Shown here in pieces: positions 1 to 6,000 of a stretch of 6,407 nt of DNA. The stretch's first letter is position 1; every line of letters starts with the position of its first letter. This stretch comes from DUNY01 sp964520055 (lineage in GTDB: Bacteria; Bacillota; Thermosediminibacteria; Thermosediminibacterales; Tepidanaerobacteraceae). Under the pieces are notes generated by a model. It made no database searches. It was not told the DNA's origin and saw only the letters and a list, made by a program, of their open reading frames with translations. The position numbers and the translations under genes were made by a program. The stretch is from NCBI GenBank assembly GCA_964520055.1, contig CAZFME010000117.1, positions 1 to 6,407 on the forward strand. The letters run 5' to 3'.

Positions 1-756
1 ACCATCGTCAGCCGCAACTACCAATATAGCTATATCCGTTACTTTAGCACCACGGGCCCGCAAAGATGTAAAAGCCTCATGACCAGGAGTATCTAAAAAT
101 ATAACTTTTTCCCCGTTTACCTCTACTTCGGAAGCACCAATGTGTTGAGTAATACCACCAGCCTCTTGTGTTGTTACATTTGTTTGCCTTATAGCATCTA
201 ATAAAGATGTTTTACCATGATCTACATGGCCCATTACCGTAACCACCGGAGGGCGAGGTTTCATTTCTTTCGGATCATCGCACTCTTCATTGATTATTAA
301 GCTTTGACTCTGTGTTTTTTCAGCATTGACATCAAATCCAAATTCACCCGCAAGTTTTTTTGCTGATTCAAAATCTATTTCCTCGTTAATATTTACCATT
401 AAACCATAGTCCATGAGTTTTTTTATTATTCTGACCGGTTCAATTCCCATACTGTTGCCCAAATCCTTAACACTTATTTTGTTAGAAATGGTTATTACTT
501 TTTGTTGAATTTCTTTTTCCTTCTTTTGTTTTTTCTCTGCCTGTCCGCTTTTATCGATGTCATGCTCCTGTACAGACTTCTGTTTACCTTTTCCTGATTC
601 TTCCTCAATGAGATCCTTTACCAGTTTTGCCGTTTCACTGTCAATAGTGTTCATGTGGCTTTTTACACTTATATCCAAATCTTTCAAAATGCTAACAAGT
701 TTTTTGCTTGAAATTCCTACTTGCTTGGCTAGTTCATATACGCGTAATTTCGTCAA
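1..756 (-). CDS. infB: Translation initiation factor IF-2 (N-terminal part, cut by window edge)
   Basis: IF-2 is the GTPase that brings initiator fMet-tRNA to the 30S subunit and promotes 50S joining. The 252 visible codons hold one IF2_N-type helical domain (about residues 1-52, beginning MTKLRVYELAKQVGIS), a charged Lys/Glu/Gln-rich linker (about 53-85), a second IF2_N-like domain (about 86-142), and the start of the G domain: G1 GHVDHGKT (176-183), G2 region GGITQHIGA (200-208) and G3 DTPGH (222-226). The frame is open at the left edge, before the NKxD motif, so the rest of the G domain and the tRNA-binding C-terminus lie outside. The start is TTG at 756: the only codons between it and an upstream in-frame TAA (772-774) are CGG GGG TGG GGG ATA, and the protein begins exactly where IF2_N domains do. 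It overlaps the end of ylxQ by 23 bases. Identity is near certain; the TTG start is very likely. Confidence 0.97.
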   Translation of the reverse strand, partial: MTKLRVYELAKQVGISSKKLVSILKDLDISVKSHMNTIDSETAKLVKDLIEEESGKGKQKSVQEHDIDKSGQAEKKQKKEKEIQQKVITISNKISVKDLGNSMGIEPVRIIKKLMDYGLMVNINEEIDFESAKKLAGEFGFDVNAEKTQSQSLIINEECDDPKEMKPRPPVVTVMGHVDHGKTSLLDAIRQTNVTTQEAGGITQHIGASEVEVNGEKVIFLDTPGHEAFTSLRARGAKVTDIAILVVAADDG

Positions 757-1078
757 TATCCCCCACCCCCGTTAAAAGATTAATGCGTCTGGATAATTCT
801 TTTGCAATACCTTTATCAGTAATACCAATCACCTTTCTTTGTTCATTACCTATGGCTCTGCCTAACTCACCAGACTGCCCCCAAAAAAACATGGGTACGT
901 TTTTTCGGGCACTTAAATTCTTCATTTTTTTTCTGGTATTTTTTGATGTGTCTTTAGCGACTATTATTAAAAAGACCTTTTTGGCATTAACACCCCTTTC
1001 GACACTGTCTTGACCTGATATTAACTTTCTAGCCTTTTGGGTAATGCCTAATAGGGAAAAGACATCATCGGATCTCAT
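734..1078 (-). CDS. ylxQ: YlxQ, L7Ae/L30e-family RNA-binding protein
   Basis: This 114-residue protein belongs to the bacterial YlxQ branch of the L7Ae/L30e/S12e/Gadd45 fold, whose members bind kink-turn-like RNA and associate with ribosomes; its exact cellular role is unsettled. Family hallmarks visible are an N-terminal helix with KARKLISGQDSVERGV (about residues 15-30), a hydrophobic strand VFLIIVAKDTSKNTRKKM (about 35-52), a second strand NVPMFFWG (60-67), and the GELGRAIGNEQRKVIGITD stretch (about 70-88) that ends the fold. The length is normal. The ATG at 1078 overlaps the ylxR stop in an ATGA junction, and AAGGAG lies 11 bases upstream. Its last 23 bases overlap infB and carry the infB ribosome binding site. 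The position between ylxR and infB confirms the call. Confidence 0.95.
   Translation of the reverse strand: MRSDDVFSLLGITQKARKLISGQDSVERGVNAKKVFLIIVAKDTSKNTRKKMKNLSARKNVPMFFWGQSGELGRAIGNEQRKVIGITDKGIAKELSRRINLLTGVGDIDEITRI
760..770 (-). promoter_or_regulatory. G-rich ribosome binding site of infB
   Basis: The sense strand reads GGGGGTGGGGG, then ATA and the TTG start. It lies inside the end of ylxQ, where it encodes part of Thr-Gly-Val-Gly-Asp with GGG glycine codons. It can pair with anti-Shine-Dalgarno sequence through several GG registers, though it is not the usual AGGAGG. Ten G in eleven bases is striking in an AT-rich region. This is the only purine-rich stretch placed to serve the TTG start. 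Confidence 0.6.
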
Positions 1079-1341
1079 GAACTAGATAACTCCTTTTTGA
1101 TACTTAGAGCCATTTCTTTTGTTATTTGAAAGTCCAAGGCTTTAGAAAGTCGGTTCTCTTTTGTAGCTGTTTCAATACACCGATCGTTTTTGCAAATATA
1201 TGCTCCCCGACCGGATTTTTTACCTGTAGGATCTATTTCAATTGTGCCATCAACAGTACGAACTATCCTTATCAGCTCTTTTTTAGGTTTCATTTCCTTA
1301 CATCCAATACACATCCGCATTGGTATTTTCTTACGTCTCAC
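1075..1341 (-). CDS. ylxR: YlxR/RnpM family RNA-binding protein
   Basis: YlxR proteins (DUF448, COG2740) are small basic RNA-binding proteins encoded between nusA and infB; the B. subtilis member has been described as a modulator of RNase P (RnpM). That role here is by homology only. From the chosen start the protein has 88 residues and shows the family signature: RMCIGC (Cys11, Cys14), KPKKELIRIVRT, then DPTGKKSGRGAY (GRGAY at 44-48) and YICKNDRC (Cys50, Cys55). The four cysteines form a C4 pattern typical of clostridial members and may bind zinc. The GTG at 1341 is preferred because AAGAGGGG lies 6 bases upstream and the product then starts MRRKKIP like its relatives. ATG at 1347 sits directly against that site, and ATG at 1371 has no clear site. 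With the GTG start it overlaps nusA by 11 bases. Identity is secure; the start is moderately secure. Confidence 0.93.
   Translation of the reverse strand: MRRKKIPMRMCIGCKEMKPKKELIRIVRTVDGTIEIDPTGKKSGRGAYICKNDRCIETATKENRLSKALDFQITKEMALSIKKELSSS
1090..1095 (-). promoter_or_regulatory. Ribosome binding site of ylxQ
   Basis: The sense strand reads AAGGAG inside the last codons of ylxR, 11 bases before the ylxQ ATG. The spacing is slightly long. Together with the ATGA stop/start overlap it suggests that ylxQ is translated partly by ribosomes that have just finished ylxR. Confidence 0.6.
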
Positions 1342-2401
1342 TTTCATCCCCTCTTGGATTGTCATTGACATGAAAACTGTTCTGGCTTTTTATGTCAATC
1401 TTCCATCCGGTTAATCTAGCACCAAGTCTTGCATTTTGACCTTCTTTGCCAATGGCCAGTGATAGTTGGTTTTCTGATACGGTAACCCTAGCTATCTTAG
1501 TATTCTCTTCCACAATAACATTTAATACTTTTGCGGGGCTTAGGGCATTTGAGATAAATTCAGATGTGTCTTTATCCCACTTAATTATATCAATCTTCTC
1601 TCCATGAAGTTCGTCTACAATTGATTGCACCCTTGACCCCTTAGGCCCAACACAAGCACCCACTGGGTCTACATTTTCATTTTTCGAGTGAACGGCTATT
1701 TTTGTTCTGGAACCGGCTTCCCGAGATATCCCTTTAATCTCCACAAGACCTTCATAAATTTCTGGTACTTCTAACTCAAACAGCCTTTTTACAAGCCCAG
1801 GGTGGGACCGTGAAACGGTTATTTGAGGACCTTTAGTAGTTTTTTTAACTTCTAAAATATAAACTTTTATCCTGTTACCTTGAGCATACTCTTCTGAAGT
1901 TATCTGTTCACCAACCGGAAGAATAACTTCAGTTTTACCTAAATCTATTATAACATTTTTTTTGTCAAATCTTTGAATTATGCCAGTAACTATATCGGTC
2001 TCTCTACCGGAATACTCTTCAAATATTAAGTTCCTTTCGGCCTCTCGTATTCTTTGCATAACAACTTGTTTTGCTGTTTGTGCGGCTATTCTGCCGAATT
2101 TTTTCGGAGTTACTTCTTTTGTAATAATATCACCGATTTTGGCAGTAGGGTTAAATGAATATGCTTCATTAATATCAATTTCAAGAAGTGAGTCTTTCAC
2201 TTCATCTGTAACTATCTTTTTGGAATACACCTTAACTTCTCCGGTATCTTTGTTAATGTTGACAGACACATTTTGGGAAGAACCGTAATTTTTTTTGTAT
2301 GCCGATATCAGTGATGCTTCCAGGGCATCCAACAAAATCTCTCTTGAAATTCCCTTTTCTTTTTCTATTTGTGCCAATGCTTCGATAAATTCTATATTCA
2401 T
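1331..2401 (-). CDS. nusA: Transcription termination/antitermination factor NusA
   Basis: NusA binds RNA polymerase, enhances pausing and hairpin-dependent termination, and takes part in antitermination complexes. From the ATG at 2401 the protein has 356 residues: N-terminal polymerase-binding domain (about 1-125, starting MNIEFIEALAQIEKEKGIS); S1 domain (about 132-201, ending TVSRSHP); KH1 with GPKG at 252-255 in the motif GACVGPKGSR; and KH2 with GKEG at 318-321 in SLAIGKEGQNARLGARLTGW. A short polar tail follows. There are no C-terminal acidic repeats of the E. coli type, as expected in Bacillota. A GTG at 2407 is in frame and overlaps the rimP stop, but GAGGAG sits directly against it and 5 bases before the ATG, so the ATG is preferred. 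The stop overlaps the ylxR start. Expression is probably controlled by the attenuator-like hairpin upstream of rimP. Confidence 0.98.
   Translation of the reverse strand: MNIEFIEALAQIEKEKGISREILLDALEASLISAYKKNYGSSQNVSVNINKDTGEVKVYSKKIVTDEVKDSLLEIDINEAYSFNPTAKIGDIITKEVTPKKFGRIAAQTAKQVVMQRIREAERNLIFEEYSGRETDIVTGIIQRFDKKNVIIDLGKTEVILPVGEQITSEEYAQGNRIKVYILEVKKTTKGPQITVSRSHPGLVKRLFELEVPEIYEGLVEIKGISREAGSRTKIAVHSKNENVDPVGACVGPKGSRVQSIVDELHGEKIDIIKWDKDTSEFISNALSPAKVLNVIVEENTKIARVTVSENQLSLAIGKEGQNARLGARLTGWKIDIKSQNSFHVNDNPRGDESET
1348..1355 (-). promoter_or_regulatory. Ribosome binding site that decides the ylxR start
   Basis: The sense strand reads AAGAGGGG within the last codons of nusA, followed by ATGAAA and then GTG. 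A 6-base spacing favours GTG at 1341. The ATG at 1347 would have zero spacing. Confidence 0.6.
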
Positions 2402-2403
2402 TT

Positions 2404-2874
2404 TCACTCCTCATTCCATCTAAATTTCAATTTAGCCATGGATATTTTTTCTTTAGGGATTAAGTAACTTTGTCCGTTCTTTATAGTAACAATATCGTCA
2501 GAAAAATCCTCTAATATCCCGGTAAAAACTTTTTTACCTGCTATTTTTTCAAAAGTTTTGATTTCAACCAAAGAACCGATAGAACTTGAAAAATCCTTGT
2601 CTTTCTTAAGCGGTCTCTCTATACCGGGCGAAGATACCTCCAAAATATAACTATACGGTATCGGGTCTGTAATATCGAGCAGTCGACTCAGCTCTACACT
2701 TATTGATTGACAGTCGTCCAGAGTTATTCCGCCGGGTTTATCAACATAGTATCTTAAATACCAATTTCCCGATTCTTTCACAAATTCCACATCAATTAAT
2801 TCAAATCCCTTCAATTCCATAATTTCATGGCCTAAATCCCACATTTTTTTTAACAGGTCACCCTTCTTCAACAC
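2404..2874 (-). CDS. rimP: Ribosome maturation factor RimP
   Basis: RimP binds the immature 30S subunit and assists late assembly around the S12/S19 region. The 156-residue length is usual for the family. An N-terminal alpha/beta domain covers about residues 5-90 and carries the pattern GFELIDVEFVKESGNWYLRYYVDKPGGITLDDC (about 23-55) and the signature EVSSPGIERPL (79-89). A C-terminal SH3-like barrel covers about 95-155. The start is GTG at 2874 with AGGAG 10 bases upstream; no ATG with a ribosome binding site lies near the expected N-terminus, and the next ATG is codon 11. It is the first gene of the rimP-nusA-ylxR-ylxQ-infB group, and its stop lies 2 bases before the nusA ATG. A 200-base leader and promoter region separates it from polC. 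Confidence 0.97.
   Translation of the reverse strand: MLKKGDLLKKMWDLGHEIMELKGFELIDVEFVKESGNWYLRYYVDKPGGITLDDCQSISVELSRLLDITDPIPYSYILEVSSPGIERPLKKDKDFSSSIGSLVEIKTFEKIAGKKVFTGILEDFSDDIVTIKNGQSYLIPKEKISMAKLKFRWNEE
2407..2412 (-). promoter_or_regulatory. Ribosome binding site that decides the nusA start
   Basis: The sense strand reads GAGGAG, then TGAAA, then ATG at 2401. The 5-base spacing supports the ATG over the GTG at 2407, which shares a base with the site. The site lies in the last codons of rimP, so nusA translation is likely coupled to rimP. Confidence 0.7.
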
Positions 2875-2884
2875 AGCAGTATCA

Positions 2885-2889
2885 CTCCT
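2885..2889 (-). promoter_or_regulatory. Ribosome binding site of rimP
   Basis: The sense strand reads AGGAG (within ATAGGAGTGAT), 10 bases before the GTG start at 2874. It supports the GTG over the following TTG codon, which would be 13 bases away. Confidence 0.65.
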
Positions 2890-2972
2890 ATAAAACTTTT
2901 ATGTATGTTCAATTCGATAGGCCTTTGTGACACATAGTTAATGGAATATTTTAACGAGTAAAAATCCACTTT

Positions 2973-3004
2973 ATAATATTAAAGAGTGGGAATTTACCCA
3001 CTCT
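2973..3004 (-). terminator. Hairpin with interrupted T-tract: polC terminator / rimP leader attenuator
   Basis: On the minus strand AGAGTGGG (3004-2997) pairs perfectly with CCCACTCT (2990-2983) across a 6-base loop, TAAATT. The 3' arm is followed by TTTAATATTAT, a T-tract broken by A residues. An 8-bp GC-containing stem with an imperfect T-tract is a weak intrinsic terminator, the class known in B. subtilis to need NusA. It lies downstream of both polC and the rimP promoter, so it can end polC transcripts and attenuate the rimP operon. The stem is visible directly; the termination role is inferred. Confidence 0.65.
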
Positions 3005-3045
3005 ATATCGTACCCCACAAGCAATGTCCTACTATTACCTTCTAA

Positions 3046-3074
3046 ATTATAACACAGCGACATATTGAATGCAA
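3046..3074 (-). promoter_or_regulatory. Sigma-A-type promoter with extended -10, driving rimP operon
   Basis: The minus strand has TATAAT (3051-3046), a perfect -10 hexamer, preceded by TGT to give the extended TGnTATAAT form. Exactly 17 bases upstream is TTGCAT (3074-3069), a partial match to TTGACA. The -35 begins at the base right after the polC stop codon. The inferred start is about 3039-3041. It is the best promoter-like sequence in the window and is correctly placed for the rimP operon. Confidence 0.7.
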
Positions 3075-6000
3075 CTAAAAAAGACTTAATTGATCGGTTT
3101 CCTGAAGGTCTCTCAATATTCCGTTTCGCCTTAATATCTGGACCACATTCTTGGTTATCCTCGTCCGCCGCTGCAGATCCTCAATTGAGGTAAATTTTCC
3201 TTTGTTTCTTTCTTTTATAATATTCTGAGCCGCTGTAATCCCTAATCCTTGCAATCCGGATATGGGTGGTAGTATGCCGTCTTTTGTTATTTTGAATCTT
3301 TTTACATCAGATTTGTATAAATCTATTGGAACAAATTGAATACCCCTCNNNNNNNNNNTCATGTACATTTCACCAGCTACTTCTAAAATGGTAAAAAGGT
3401 TTTTTTCTTTAGCAGAGGCTTCTTTGTCTTTCTGTTCAATTTCAATCATTACTGCTTTGATTTTTTTCGGTCCCTGCAAAATCAGTTCGGCATCAAAGTC
3501 GTCGGCTCTAACAGTAAAATAAGTGGCATAAAAGGCTTCTGGGTAATGTACCTTAAAATATGCAATCCGAAAAGCCATCACTACATAGGCTACAGCATGA
3601 GCTTTGGGAAAAAGGTATTTTATTTTTTTACAGGATTCAATAAACCATGAGTCTACTCTATTATTCTTCATCAAAAGATTTTCATGCTCCGGTCTCAGGC
3701 CCCCTCCTCTTCTTACATCTTCCATAATGCTAAAGGCCGTTTTCGGATTTATTCCCTTGTTTATTAGATAGATCATTATATCATCTCTGGTAGCAATTAC
3801 GTCTTTTAATGTTACAATATTATTTTTTATAATATCCTGTGCATTATTTAGCCACACATCAGTGCCATGTGATAAACCGCTTATTCTAACTAATTCTGAA
3901 AAAGAAGTTGGGCGTGTATCTTCAAGCATCTGTCTGACAAATCTTGTTCCAAACTCTGGAACTCCTAATGTCCCTACTGTGGTTCCTAAAGCTTTCGAAT
4001 CTAAATTTAAGGACTTAAGCGATGAGAATAGTTCCATGGTTTTGGTATCATCTAAAGGTATCTCTCTTGCATTGATACCCGTTTCCTCCTCCAACATTTT
4101 AATTACTGTTGGATCATCATGACCTAATAAATCAAGTTTTAACAAACGATCACTGATGGAGTGATATTCGAAATGTGTGGTAATAACTCCGGAGCGTTTA
4201 TCATCGGCAGGATGTTGAATCGGTGTAAATTCATAAATCTGTTTATCTTTCGGAACTACTATAAGTCCCCCGGGATGTTGACCTGTTGTTCTTTTTACTC
4301 CGGTAATGCCTGCAGCAAGTCGATTGACTTCAATGCTTGGTACATCCATCCTTTTTTCTTCCAAATATGATTTCACAAAACCAAAGGCCGTCTTTTGTGC
4401 CACGGTGGAAATAGTACCTGCTCTAAACACATGATGTTTTCCGAATAATTCTTCTGTGTATTTATGAGCTGATGACTGATATTCTCCGGAAAAGTTCAAA
4501 TCAATATCTGGAACTTTATCTCCTTCAAAGCCCATAAATACCTCAAAAGGAATATTAAAACCCTCTTTGTTCATCGGACTGCCACACTTCGGACAATCTT
4601 TATCAGGTAGATCCGGTCCTACAATTCCCTCTCTACCCTTTTCAAATATTGCTGTTCGGCATTTGAGGCATAAATAATGGGCCGGTAATGGATTGACTTC
4701 CGTTATTTTACACATGGTGGCAACCAGTGAAGAACCTACCGATCCCCTGGATCCTACGAGATAACCATCTTCTATGGACTTTTTCACCAATTTATGAGCT
4801 ATAAGATATATAACAGCGTAACCATTGTTTACAATGGAATCCAATTCGCGCTGTATTCTTGATTCAACAATAGAAGGTAATTTATCGCCATATAGAGCCC
4901 TAGCTTGCTGATAAGTCATGTCTATAATTTCCTGCTCGGCACCATGAATTTTAGGCGGATATAGCTCATCAGGAAATGGTTTTACATCTTTTTCCACCTC
5001 ATCGGCTATGATATTCGGATTTTTTATAACAACTTCATCCGCTATATCTGCTCCCAGATACTCACATTCATTCAACATTTCATTAGTAGTTCTAAAGTAC
5101 AGCTTTGATTCCTTATCGGCATCCTGAAACCTTTGGGCATTTAAGAGTATCTTTCTGAATATTTCATCCTCGGGATTTGCAAAGTGCACGTCACCTGTCA
5201 TTACTACAGGTTTTTTTAAGTCTTTCCCTAAGCTGTATATTTTGCGATTCAACTCTCTGAGCCTTTCCATTCCGCTTACGAGCTCACTATCTATTAAAAA
5301 CGCATTGTTATGCAACGGCTGAATTTCTAGAAAATCATAAAAATCTAATATTTTTTCTATCTTTTCATGACTACTAAAATGCAGCAGACTTTGAAATAGT
5401 TCACCTGCCTGACATCCGCTCCCAACCAATAAGCCTTCTCTATGAGCTTGAAGTAAAGACTTGGGTATTCGTGGGTGCCTGTAATAATATTCCAAATGTG
5501 CCGCAGATACAAGTTTATATAAATTCCTTAAACCCGTACTGTTTTTTACAAGGATTGTAGCATGATATGAACTTAAGTTTGTCACACCTTTTCGTGATTT
5601 ATAAATATCATTAATTTGAGAAAGATTGCTTATACCTGCTTCATTTACCCTTATTAAGAGCTCCTGTAAAATAAGGGCATCCGTATTGGCATCATCAACC
5701 GCTCTGTGGTGAGATCCCATTTTTATATTTAGTTCTTTTGCCAAAGTATTCAATCGGTGGTTTTTTAATTTGAAAAAAACTATACGTGATAAGGCTAAAG
5801 TGTCTAATATTTTATTATCAAATGAAATTCCGAGTCTGGATGCTTCTCTGCGAATAAAGCCTGCATCGAATTCAGCATTGTGAGCTACAAATACCCCATC
5901 ATCCAAAAATTCCATAAAGGCAGGGAGTACCCGTTCAATGGGTGGGGCAGACTTGACCGTCTCATTGGTTATACCCGTCAAATTTATAATATTGGTTGGA

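Larger units (their letters stand above)
2875..3041 (-). promoter_or_regulatory. 5' leader of the rimP-nusA-infB operon
   Basis: This is the untranslated stretch from the inferred transcription start (about 3039-3041, set by -10 spacing) to the rimP GTG, roughly 165 bases. It contains a strong hairpin near its start (2983-3004), GTGGGG upstream of that (3013-3018 on the plus strand as CCCCAC), AAAGTGG downstream (2966-2972), an AT-rich stretch with no further structure I can support, and the rimP ribosome binding site. No open frame of note, T-box motif or known riboswitch core was recognised. In B. subtilis, NusA stimulates termination in the leader of this same operon to control its own level; the layout here fits that model, which remains an inference. 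Confidence 0.5.

Noticed and set aside
557..1013. Plus-strand open frames of 72 and 101 codons opposite infB and ylxQ
   Set aside because: They lie antisense to clearly conserved genes, have no ribosome binding site of note and no family resemblance; they are frame shadows.
1342..1371. ATG at 1371 or 1347 as the ylxR start
   Set aside because: ATG 1371 lacks a clear ribosome binding site and adds residues not usual in the family; ATG 1347 touches the AAGAGGGG site. Neither is excluded without experiment.
1126..1414. Plus-strand open frames of 80 and 74 codons opposite ylxR and the nusA end
   Set aside because: Antisense shadows of the conserved YlxR frame; the composition is rich in Phe/Ile/Ser as expected from reverse-complementing Lys/Glu-rich genes.
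1980..2288. Plus-strand 102-codon frame opposite nusA
   Set aside because: Antisense to the conserved NusA N-terminal and S1 domains, with no supporting signal.
2405..2407. GTG as an earlier nusA start (two extra residues, overlapping the rimP stop)
   Set aside because: The GAGGAG site runs into this codon, leaving no spacing; ATG at 2401 has 5-base spacing and gives the usual MN-EFIEAL N-terminus.
2926..2934. Small palindrome TGTGACACA in the rimP leader as an operator
   Set aside because: Only 4 bp per arm and single copy, lying well downstream of the promoter; expected by chance.
2915..3010. Long-range CGATA/TATCG pairing enclosing the leader hairpin
   Set aside because: Five AT-rich base pairs closing about 85 bases is weak and likely random.
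3349..3358. Frameshift or pseudogene in polC at the gap
   Set aside because: The frame is identical on both sides and all downstream domains, including the QLSLF clamp motif, are intact; the Ns are an assembly placeholder.
3862..4370. Plus-strand frames of 86 and 69 codons opposite polC
   Set aside because: Antisense to the conserved polymerase palm and fingers region; no promoter or ribosome binding site seen.
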